The position numbers were made by a program, and so were the translations under genes. Shown here in pieces: positions 22,895 through 31,419 of a stretch of DNA of 64,000 nucleotides. The number at the start of each line of letters is the position of its first letter. Position 1 is the stretch's first letter. This stretch comes from Styela clava (Eukaryota; Chordata; Ascidiacea; Stolidobranchia; Styelidae), in the NCBI RefSeq assembly GCF_964204865.1, contig NC_135259.1, positions 19,664,974 to 19,728,973 of the forward strand, in the 5' to 3' direction. The notes beneath the pieces are model-generated. The model had not been told where the DNA came from. It was given only the letters and a program-made list of their open reading frames with translations, and searched no databases.

Positions 22895-22995
22895 GCAATG
22901 TCCAAACGTCTCCTAAAGGAGGGGTGTCCGATCGTCTGTAAAATGGGGTTCTCTGAAAGAGACAATGTCGCTCGATCTGTATAGTGTGCTGTACT
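22895..22995 (-). repeat. 100-bp repeat, arm 2 of an inverted pair
   Basis: Starts GCAATGTCCAAACGTCTCCT and ends GCTCGATCTGTATAGTGTGC. It is the reverse-complement counterpart of 20175-20275. No coding frame; family unknown. Confidence 0.7.
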
Positions 22996-23690
22996 GTATT
23001 TCAATGTTTCGAGTGATATGTTACACAATTACACACTGACGTATCTGTTGATTTGCATCAACTTTCAGTTAAAGTAGGGAATCTTTTGACTGGCTACCTA
23101 ATTCCATACAATTTATTTTGTTTCATCTAATTCCATATAATTTATTTGTTTCTTATTTTGTTGTTAATGTAACTTGGATGGGACTTTTCATCTGGGCTGG
23201 TGCCGTCTTTAAACGGGTTTATAAAGAAACTCAGAAGAGTTATGAAAATGATCAGTTCAAAACTAAGTATCCTAACTAGAATTTGTAGTTTATCCATCTC
23301 ATACATGAAAGCATCAGCGAATGGCGTGGTGTGCTTAACGTTGTATTGCCTGGTGTGCTTAACTGTACATTGTAATATGTACAGATGTACCTATGTTATT
23401 ATGAAAGTTTTAGCCTATTGGGGGATAGATAGAAAAACAAATAAAATAAAACTGTTTACAGAATCAGGAAAGCGAACTAAAATCTAGGTTCAAAACGGAC
23501 AGATTTTAGATTAAAAGGTCTTGTCAAAAGAACTAGTACATGTTTGCTCACCCAAGTGTATTCGAATACACATAAAATACAATGAACATCCTTACTGCGG
23601 TAAAAATCGAAAAAGTGCCAATGATGAATAAAAATTAAATTTCACCAAATAAGTTTTTGTTCTAAAAAAAAGGTTATTTTATATTTTTTG
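22996..23690. other. DCTN1 5' flank
   Basis: AT-rich; probably contains the DCTN1 promoter. No specific site can be supported. Confidence 0.35.
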
Positions 23691-23715
23691 CAGTCTTGCA
23701 TTTCTCTTATTCTAG
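23676..23715 (+). promoter_or_regulatory. Acceptor-like sites just upstream of the DCTN1 ATG
   Basis: TATATTTTTTGCAG ends at 23693 and CTCTTATTCTAG ends at 23715, 41 and 19 bp before the ATG. They could be the acceptor of a 5' UTR intron, or a spliced-leader acceptor if the organism is a tunicate. RNA data would be needed to choose. Confidence 0.35.
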
Positions 23716-23734
23716 TATCTGCTAGTTAGGAAAA

Positions 23735-26700
23735 ATGGCGGAGGGAATGAAGATTGGGGCGAGGGTTAATATTATTGGAAAAAATTTGAAAGGAACAATT
23801 GCTTACATTGGCGCAACGATGTTCGCAAGTGGGAAATGGATCGGCGTTGTTCTGGATGTTCCTAAAGGAAAAAACGATGGCACAGTGCAAGGGAAAAGAT
23901 ATTTTGAATGTGGAGAGAATTTTGGTGTCTTTGTTAGACAGCAACATATTAATGTGATTCCGCAAGATTCTGGCGGAGAGCAGGCTAGTGAATTAAAGAC
24001 TCCTAAGTCTGTCTCTAAGAATGTAAAGAGGGTTTCAGAACCTGGTGCTCGTGCTCCGAGCCCTTCTCAACTTCCTACACCAAGTTCGAAAACATCAAGC
24101 CTGCCGATTCCATCATCGTTACAAAAACCGTCAGCAAAATCTGGGATTTCACCACCAAGCAGCAGAACACCGGCACCAGTATCTTCTGCTCCAGCTCAAG
24201 AAGAAACAACTGAAGCTGTTGCAATGCCTCAGCATCATGAACCACAGCCATCTGCGCTTTCAAGCATATCTGCACTGGCAGGGGGAGTGTCAATGGCGGA
24301 AGTTGAAATGCTAAAAGCTCAAGCTAAGGATTGGAAAGACAAATTCGAAGCGATCAGATTGAAACGACAAGCGGATAGGGACAAATTAAAAGATCTAGAA
24401 AAATCGAAGCTTCAAGTACAACAGTTAATGGAATTTAAGAACCGCATGAGCGAACAAAATCAAGATTTATCGAAGCAACTTCGGGAAGCTAAAAAGGAAG
24501 CGACAGAAGCTGTCGAGTCTAAGGAACACTACATAGAAGAGATGTCCGACGTCCACGAAACTGTCGAAATGGCGACCCTTGATAAAGAGATGGCAGAAGA
24601 AAAAGTTGAAACTCTTCAAGTTGAAGTTACTTCTCTCAAAGAAAGGGTTGAAGAATTACAAACTGATTTAGAAATCATGAAAGCGGAGATTGAGGATAAA
24701 GGATCCGATGGTGCTGCATCCAGTTATCAGTTAAAACAACTCGAAGAACAGAACGCTAGATTGAAAGAAGCGTTGCTGAGATTGAGAGATTTATCTGCTG
24801 CAGAGAAAACGGAACGGTTAGGAATGGAGAAACAAATTGAAAAGAAAACAAAAGAACTAGATGAAGCATTGAACAAAAAAGAAAAAATCTCCGCTGAACT
24901 GGAAAAAGCAGAATCTGTTATCGATGAGTTAAAAGAGCAAGTGGATGCTGCTCTCGTAGCGGAAGAAATGGTTGAAGAATTAACAGATAAAAACTTAACT
25001 TTGGAAGAAAAACTCGCCGATTATGAAGAACAAATTCATGATTTAGAAACGATGAACGAAATGAATGAGGAATTGCAAGAAAATGCTCGAGAGAACGAAA
25101 TGGAATTAAGAGAGGAAGTTGATCTCGCTCGATCGAACATGAGAGAAGCAAGACGAGAGACTGAGGCAGCGAACGAAGCGATTAATGATTATCAGGATAC
25201 CATCGGAAAATTCCGCAAACTTGTGCAAGAGCTACAAGAAGCAAATCAAGATTTGCGTCAACAAAATTCAGATGATGGCAAACCTGAAGAACCGGAAATA
25301 CCGGCCCCTGCTTTCAATTACCAAATTAAAATGGGGGGAACAAAAGCTGCTGCTCGCTCTATAGATCTCGATTTGCGAAAATTGGAAGCGCAACAAGCGA
25401 ACGAACATGTAAAATTTTTATCTATGTTTATGCCTGGTTTGTTCTCGAAACGTGGTGGAGATAACGACTGCGTTCAGGTTTTACTGCTGGTTCAACGAGT
25501 TGCTAGAAAAGCTGAAATAATAGCTAAACATGTTGCGGATCGTTTCGAGGTTTCTGTGGCTGTTGATAACGTGGCTGATTATCGCGGAGCAAGAGGAGAG
25601 CAGTTAACTTTTTCTACAGGATTTGTAAACACATTAACACAACTTAAAATTCTTATGGAGAAATTTGAAACTGCTTTGGGACATTGTTCCGTTGAGCTTT
25701 TTCAAAAAATTGGAACTTTACATGCTGAGATGTCTCCCCATGAGTTGGTTCTGGATGTCTTAGCTGAACAACTCAGAAAAGATACTTTGGACGAAACTAC
25801 GAAAGTTGACCAACTTACTAAATCAGTAGACTTTTTCAAGCATTTATACAGTGTTCACCTAAGTAAAGAACCGTATTTGGATTGTTGGAAGCTTATTGAT
25901 GAATATATCAACCAATCTACCGCTCTTCTACAAAATATTCATAATAACGCCTCAAGAATGAAGTCTTATTTGAAGACAGGTCAAGAAACAAGCGACATTG
26001 GCCTCCTACTTCGTGATATTGACACAGCTTCTTCTGACGTGAAACAATTTTGTAAGAAGTTACGGCGTCGAATCCCACAACCTCCGGGAGGAGAGGACGG
26101 AAAAATGCAGTCAAACAAATTACCAATGCTTAAATTTAGTCATGATACAGTTGGTAAGATCCAAGAAAGTGAAAACAACCTTTTCAAAATCTCAGTCGCA
26201 TTAAATACTGCAATAAGTCAGTGTTCACTTCAATCTGGTCCTGATTACAGACAACTTTCTCACCAAGAACTACAAGCAATTTTTGAAAGATCAGCCAAGC
26301 CCGTATTTACCACAGAGAAAGATGGTTATGAAGGTGTCAGACTATCTATAGGGAACGTAATGGCAACAATGAATTCACTTATTACTTCTCTACAAGAAGG
26401 GGAATTTGATACGAAAGAGAAAAGACCTGAGGTGTCACCACCAGTTAAGAAACGCGCCCAAGCTGTTAAATCTGAAATAACAGACTCTGAAGGGCTTGCA
26501 ACGAAATTAAGCGATAAGGATACAGTAATTCAAGAACTAAGAAAATCTTTGAAACTGAAATCGGCTGAAATGGGGGAAACGAAAATCAGAATTGGAATGC
26601 TAGAGAGAAAACTAGAAAAAAGTGGAAAATTTGGAGAAGAACAAGTCAGCAGATTGCAACAAGAAAACGATAACATGAAAGAAGAATTGAAAAAGAAAGA

Positions 26701-27535
26701 TAGAGAATATGATGAAACGTTAGACACTCTTCAGCATGACATTGACACGCTCGAATATGAAAAGTCCGAACTTAAGCAGCGTCTTATCGCACAATCTAAA
26801 CGCTCGTACGCTGATGTAAAAGGAGATACAGACCGCGCATCACCTTTGAAATCAAATATAGCTTCACTATTAGCTGGAGCTACGACAGCGTCTGGTGGGA
26901 CGCCAGGTACTCAGATTGTCGTTGAAGACTCTCCGTTAATGAAAGAACAAATTCAAGCACTTGAAGTCGCGTTGCGATCCCTGAGAGCAGAAAAATACAA
27001 ACTCTTAGGCAAGAGTTTACATGATAGAATGAAGAGATTAACTCCAATTAACGTCCAGCGAAAAACAAAAATGGAAAAAGATGAAACTAATACTGAGTTA
27101 CGAAAACTTCATCTTAACCTTGAAAAATTGAAAGAGCATGTTGTATCAGTCGTTTGTCCAAAAGTTGTGAACATTAGTATAAAGAAATCTGGCGCGGAAC
27201 TAATCGGAAGCAAGTCACCATCTCAACAATTGGTGCAAGAGCAACTAAAATTACAAATAGCAAGAGAAAAAGTCGCTGAATTACAAATCAAAGCTCGCCA
27301 ACTTATGGCGGCAACTAAAATGGGAAACCGTGTGGAACGACAGTTCACTTCGTTCCCCACCACTGAGTTTTCGAAGAGTTTGCTCACAGCTGGTGCAGTG
27401 GAGATAGGACGACTATCACTACCGTCAGATTCATCTCAGAAAGCTCAAGAGTCATTCAAACCATTAGTTCTGCAACCTGAAGAGCTGATGCAACTTCATA
27501 ACAAAGTTGTCCAACCATATTTAATACAACAGTAA
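23735..27535 (+). CDS. DCTN1: Dynactin subunit 1 (p150Glued), single exon
   Basis: An uninterrupted ORF of 1266 residues; human p150Glued has about 1278. Residues 5-75 form the CAP-Gly domain, with the microtubule- and EB1-binding GKNDG motif at 45-49. A basic Ser/Pro-rich linker follows (about 78-180). A long coiled coil (about 186-513) is the dynein intermediate-chain-binding CC1 region. The helical p150 core follows (about 530-890, with LRKLEAQQANEHVKFLSMFM near its start), then a second coiled coil (about 915-1025). The C-terminal part ends in LHNKVVQPYLIQQ. The protein is the largest dynactin subunit and joins dynein to microtubules and cargo. Start: first ATG, with A at -3. The unusual point is that no intron breaks the gene, whereas vertebrate DCTN1 has about 30 exons. 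Confidence 0.97.
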   Translation: MAEGMKIGARVNIIGKNLKGTIAYIGATMFASGKWIGVVLDVPKGKNDGTVQGKRYFECGENFGVFVRQQHINVIPQDSGGEQASELKTPKSVSKNVKRVSEPGARAPSPSQLPTPSSKTSSLPIPSSLQKPSAKSGISPPSSRTPAPVSSAPAQEETTEAVAMPQHHEPQPSALSSISALAGGVSMAEVEMLKAQAKDWKDKFEAIRLKRQADRDKLKDLEKSKLQVQQLMEFKNRMSEQNQDLSKQLREAKKEATEAVESKEHYIEEMSDVHETVEMATLDKEMAEEKVETLQVEVTSLKERVEELQTDLEIMKAEIEDKGSDGAASSYQLKQLEEQNARLKEALLRLRDLSAAEKTERLGMEKQIEKKTKELDEALNKKEKISAELEKAESVIDELKEQVDAALVAEEMVEELTDKNLTLEEKLADYEEQIHDLETMNEMNEELQENARENEMELREEVDLARSNMREARRETEAANEAINDYQDTIGKFRKLVQELQEANQDLRQQNSDDGKPEEPEIPAPAFNYQIKMGGTKAAARSIDLDLRKLEAQQANEHVKFLSMFMPGLFSKRGGDNDCVQVLLLVQRVARKAEIIAKHVADRFEVSVAVDNVADYRGARGEQLTFSTGFVNTLTQLKILMEKFETALGHCSVELFQKIGTLHAEMSPHELVLDVLAEQLRKDTLDETTKVDQLTKSVDFFKHLYSVHLSKEPYLDCWKLIDEYINQSTALLQNIHNNASRMKSYLKTGQETSDIGLLLRDIDTASSDVKQFCKKLRRRIPQPPGGEDGKMQSNKLPMLKFSHDTVGKIQESENNLFKISVALNTAISQCSLQSGPDYRQLSHQELQAIFERSAKPVFTTEKDGYEGVRLSIGNVMATMNSLITSLQEGEFDTKEKRPEVSPPVKKRAQAVKSEITDSEGLATKLSDKDTVIQELRKSLKLKSAEMGETKIRIGMLERKLEKSGKFGEEQVSRLQQENDNMKEELKKKDREYDETLDTLQHDIDTLEYEKSELKQRLIAQSKRSYADVKGDTDRASPLKSNIASLLAGATTASGGTPGTQIVVEDSPLMKEQIQALEVALRSLRAEKYKLLGKSLHDRMKRLTPINVQRKTKMEKDETNTELRKLHLNLEKLKEHVVSVVCPKVVNISIKKSGAELIGSKSPSQQLVQEQLKLQIAREKVAELQIKARQLMAATKMGNRVERQFTSFPTTEFSKSLLTAGAVEIGRLSLPSDSSQKAQESFKPLVLQPEELMQLHNKVVQPYLIQQ

Positions 27536-28103
27536 TAATTAACTTTCCAAATTGAGAGAGAATTTAAATTGCACATTTTTTTCCTGTTAAAGCGGGTCTG
27601 TTTCAATAACTATTACCGGTATGGTATATATTACATTCAATATTTAATTGAATAATTAATTTGGTTACTGTTTACCCCAGCTATCATAACGCCCAATTCT
27701 ATTTTGTTTGAATTCCTGAATTAATTTTTTTTTTTCATCTTTAATTAGAATTTAATATTTAACTTGATACATATTTTCATTTACTTTCTAGGGCTGGGCA
27801 TTTTCTTGACGAGTATTCATTTAGTTTGTGATCAGTCTGTATGATTTGATTGAATCGATTCACTTTTCTTAATTGCTATTCACCCGCAAGTACCAGCAAT
27901 TATAAATATATACCAAAAATGCCATTACCTAACTTCCTTTGTTTATATCCAGCACTGATGGCACAGTACAATAGCCTGCTAATCATGACGAATTTTCATT
28001 TCACGCATAATTACATTATGAATTGAAGGTGGCAATTTTAGTTGAATAATTTGGATATATTCTCTCATCCCTAGTTATAACATTATATCTCATTATATCA
28101 GCG
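27536..28103. other. DCTN1 3' flank, nothing recognised
   Basis: AT-rich. No canonical AATAAA close to the stop codon and no poly(A) tract. Confidence 0.35.
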
Positions 28104-28389
28104 CAGTGGTTCTTAAACATTTCAGGCCACGCCCCTTTTTGCACGCCCCACCTCAAAAATAACTAGCTAACAATGAGCTACAAAAAACAGATAGAACCGG
28201 GGAAAGTATGTTTCATTCCAAAAACACGTTGAAAATGTGTACATAATAAAAAAAATATGAATATTCAAAATAAGACAGGTAAGATCATATGTACCTGTAA
28301 TACATTTTTTTTTTGAATTGGCTTCACGCCCCCTTAAAAAATTGTCTACGACCCCCTTGTGGGGCGCACCTCACCGTTTGGGAACCACG
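28104..28389. mobile_element. hAT-type MITE (286 bp)
   Basis: CAGTGGTTCTTAAAC at the left pairs with CGTTTGGGAACCACG at the right. The possible duplication TATCAGCG / GATCTAGG is decayed. GACCCCCTTGTGGGGCGCAC near the right end matches the type seen at 60894-61154. Confidence 0.75.
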
Positions 28390-29641
28390 GATCTAGGGTC
28401 AATCAATATTTACTTACACTATGATTTATATTCTCAGTAGCTCATGGCACTTTAGTGGGCCGCCCATAATTTCGCTCACAAACCAGTCCCCTTTGTTTCA
28501 GAGTGAAAGCTCTGAACTTTGCTTGAAGTAAATATCCTTTAAAAATCCATGACTGTAAAAATAGTGGTCGTTTAGTTGTCTATTTATCGTCACTATAGTG
28601 TATATTATGTATGGTGCTTGCCAGATATGTATTATTTGTTGGTTGGCAATGTCATCCATGGAATGAGAGCTCAATTCACGACAATTTTTTCACACTTAAC
28701 AAAGTGCAACTAACTTTTTCACTCAAACAATTCAGATTTGTCAAGCATAGTCACTGCATAAACTGTGCTTAAATTTGTTAAAAAATTATGAATTTCTGAT
28801 CGGATTCCAAATAATTTTCTTTGGCCTTCCATGGTTGAGATTTCACCTTCATTAGTGTCACTTTATAGTTTATAGCCCCATATAGTTTATCTGTCAGTAC
28901 TCGTATTATATACCTATTTTGTGTATTTTCATTGCTTGTAATTCATTTTGTTCCGAAACAAAGTTCCTTTGCTTTAGGGTATATACCGCATGCAGTGTTT
29001 CAGTCCTGTACAGTCACCTATTTATCCATTGAAACCACTTAGAATATTGTTTACAATCTTTGTTAGGCTTTGTATTATCCGCCACAAAACATAGGGAACT
29101 ATTCATCTTGAAAAAAAAAAATTGACTTCCTCAATTTGTTTACATCCCGGGTGAGGTGGTGGACTAGTATTAGTGGGCTAATAACTACCAGGGTTTGAGC
29201 CAGAAATTCTCGTATATAGTTAGACAAACATCCCAACTTTCAGACCATCATACTCCTTATGGAGGCAAAATTATCGAATATATTCTGAAGGGGTTTTGAT
29301 AATTACTGAAAACAACAGAAAGACACAGTTTGGGAGAATTTATCAAGTTCAAAATTGAGGTCGAATCCAATCTTAAAGGACATAATATGTCACATTCACA
29401 TTCGAAATAGCATGGCAAAAAATGAGCATTATTGGGGCAAGAACTGAGAGGAAGTGTTTTTCGGCTCTAGTGGTTAAAGCGCCCATTGTTAGTCTTTTTC
29501 CGCTTTTTTCAGTAATTATCAATTCTCCCAATTTTGTTTCTCCTCACATACATTTAAAGATATTGGTTCTAATACTTGTTCAATTGTGTATTTAAATATA
29601 GCATAACTGAGTTATAGTTAGTTACATGGTCTAGAAAAATC
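28390..29641. other. Intergenic between DCTN1 and MRPS7
   Basis: No gene seen. A stretch around 29146-29215 (GGTGAGGTGG, then GGGTTTGAGCC) is faintly SINE-like but too degraded to call. Confidence 0.35.
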
Positions 29642-30385
29642 ATGCTCTCATTGGTAAAGAATGCTGTTACTTTGCAAAGAGTTTGCTTCAGGCATTTGAA
29701 TGCTAAATTGAAACTGAACAGCTTGAATGTATTATCGGCCAATCAAAAAGCTGCACATCTCTCTACAACTGGTATGGTTAACTCTGTTTGGGAAGAAGAC
29801 TGGGCTGCTCCAGTGCCTGATCGAGAATTTTATCGTCAACATCCACCAGAGGAGGGCGATGCGCTCTACAGAACGAACGTTCGAGCAGCTCCAACGCGAC
29901 ATTTTTACTCGTATTTTTACGATCCTGTGCTTCAGAAATTTGAAAAAATGATTTTGAAAAAGGGACAGGGATATACAGCTTACCAAATATTAAGTAATAC
30001 TTTGCGAAAAATAAAATTAACGCAGGTGACAAAATATCACAGAGCGTCTGAAGAAGAAAAGTTGGATATTGAAACGGACCCCGTTGTTATTTTTCATCAA
30101 GCGATTCAAAACGCCACTCCAGCGATGAGTTTAAAACGAACTGTCAAGGGTGGGTCGGCATTCCAGGTTCCCGTTCCTATTTCAGATAATAAAAAGTTTT
30201 TTTTGACGTCAAGCTGGATTTTAAAACATTGTCGACAGCGCAGGCAAAGGACGCCAATATCAGATCGCTTGGCTAAGGAAATACTAGCCGCATATAACAA
30301 TGAAGGAGTCGCAGTAAAAAAAAAGCAAGACCTTCACAGACAAATCCTTGCCAACAGGGCTTATGTTCATCTAAGATGGAAATGA
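29642..30385 (+). CDS. MRPS7: Mitochondrial ribosomal protein uS7m
   Basis: A 247-residue single-exon protein; human MRPS7 has 242. Residues 1 to about 45 are basic and Ser-rich with no acid (MLSLVKNAVTLQRVCFRHLN), as in a mitochondrial targeting peptide. The uS7 fold covers about 95-245. It includes PAMSLKRTVKGGSAFQVPVP, the RNA-contacting segment RQRTPISDRLAKEILAAY, and the family's ending ILANRAYVHLRWK. uS7 is a head protein of the mitochondrial small subunit and contacts the E-site tRNA and 12S rRNA. The chosen ATG gives the targeting peptide. A two-codon upstream ORF (ATGGTCTAG) lies just before it. MRPS7 sits 1 kb upstream of SIRT7 on the same strand. Confidence 0.95.
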   Translation: MLSLVKNAVTLQRVCFRHLNAKLKLNSLNVLSANQKAAHLSTTGMVNSVWEEDWAAPVPDREFYRQHPPEEGDALYRTNVRAAPTRHFYSYFYDPVLQKFEKMILKKGQGYTAYQILSNTLRKIKLTQVTKYHRASEEEKLDIETDPVVIFHQAIQNATPAMSLKRTVKGGSAFQVPVPISDNKKFFLTSSWILKHCRQRRQRTPISDRLAKEILAAYNNEGVAVKKKQDLHRQILANRAYVHLRWK

Positions 30386-30493
30386 AATAATGAATCAAAC
30401 AATTGTTGAATTAGGATTTATTAATGCTTGCTGGGAAATAACTTGAGTGATTGGCTTGGCGCCTGTTGTACACCCCAAATCTAGGGTCTGGTC

Positions 30494-30750
30494 CAGGGGT
30501 GGGCAAGGTGTTTGGACCAGGAGCCAAAAATTTTGCCCATCTCGACACCTAGACTGGCTGGCCATGCAGTAGGCCCTATTACAAAAGGAAAAGTTGAAAA
30601 CAATAAGCCTCGTGCCAAAACTAAATTTAATCGCAATCTCAAATTCTTTGAGGTATTTTTTAGCTAAAACATCAAAATTTAGTTTAGTTTGGTTGTTGGA
30701 GCATCAGGTGGGCCGGATTTGGCCCACGGGCCGTAGTTTGCCCATGCCAG
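30494..30750. mobile_element. hAT-type MITE (257 bp)
   Basis: CAGGGGTGGGCAAGG at the left pairs with TTTGCCCATGCCAG at the right. Flanks GTCTGGTC and GTCTAGTC agree at 7 of 8 positions. Same family as 6833-7135, sharing GGCCGGATTTGGCCC and AAAATTTTGCCCA. Confidence 0.9.
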
Positions 30751-31075
30751 GTCTAGTCCATTGATATTTCACCATTTGTATGAAATATTCAGTTGATTGG
30801 GGATCTATTTAAAACTTGTGAACGTCCTTTCATTATCATTATTGTGAACCTTTTGTCCGAGAAGTCTGACTTTTCAGACGAAAAATTTGTGGAAGTCTGA
30901 TGCAAAACCGCCTAACCACTTACTATGAATTATTTAACAGTTTTTCACTGAGATAATTTTACAATACTGATGTGTGTCAATTCTAGTATATACCGGTTTG
31001 GCATGGGGCTTGAAACAAGCCTTGTTCAAACTATTAAATGTTGACCCTTCCAAGTTTTGTTTGATGTGTTCAGCC

Positions 31076-31275
31076 AGTACTCTCGTAGTATGTGTACCAG
31101 GTTAGGGTTAGGCTTTAATTTTATTCCAATTTTCCTCATTTTAGTTCGGGGACTGTCTGTGTTAGCCAAGTGAATATCTCCCTGCTCATAGGTTTCCGTC
31201 CCTTTACACAACTTGATGTAAAGTAGGCAAACAATATTAGTAATTCCACATTGGTACACACACTTCTGGAGCGCC
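31076..31275 (-). mobile_element. Family Z element (200 bp) with perfect duplication
   Basis: Left AGTACTCTCGTAGTATGTGT, right CACACTTCTGGAGCGCC. The 8-bp repeat GTTCAGCC lies at 31068-31075 and 31276-31283. It sits just upstream of SIRT7 and could influence its promoter. Confidence 0.9.
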
Positions 31276-31344
31276 GTTCAGCCAGCTGTGTAGGATTTAT
31301 ATCCCTTCTCTAAGTTCTCTTCCAACAATTACTGTTCACTTTTT

Positions 31345-31365
31345 CATTTTTTTTTTGTATTTTAG
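31345..31365 (+). promoter_or_regulatory. Acceptor-like pyrimidine tract upstream of the SIRT7 ATG
   Basis: A T-rich tract (TTTTTTGTATTTTAG) ends at 31365, 54 bp before the ATG. It could be a 5' UTR or spliced-leader acceptor. Confidence 0.4.
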
Positions 31366-31419
31366 ATTTAAATTTGTGATTTATTATGACCAAAAGAATG
31401 ATTTTAAAATAGTTTTGAC

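Noticed and set aside
20175-22995. A 2.8-kb transposon bounded by the inverted 100-bp repeats
   Set aside because: The interval contains the conserved first exon and promoter of SDF2, which argues against a normal transposon body.
24045-26727. Other-frame ORFs across DCTN1
   Set aside because: Shadows of the coiled-coil coding sequence; no independent signals.
4544-27535. Functional dynein-dynactin gene cluster (DYNLRB and DCTN1)
   Set aside because: The genes are on opposite strands, 19 kb apart, with unrelated genes between; proximity is best read as chance.
29732-30300. Minus-strand frames opposite MRPS7
   Set aside because: Antisense shadows of the conserved MRPS7 coding sequence.
31026-31259. 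77-codon minus-strand frame (CLLYIKLCKGTE...)
   Set aside because: Translation of a Z element; the same peptide appears at 7955, 39267 and 42079.
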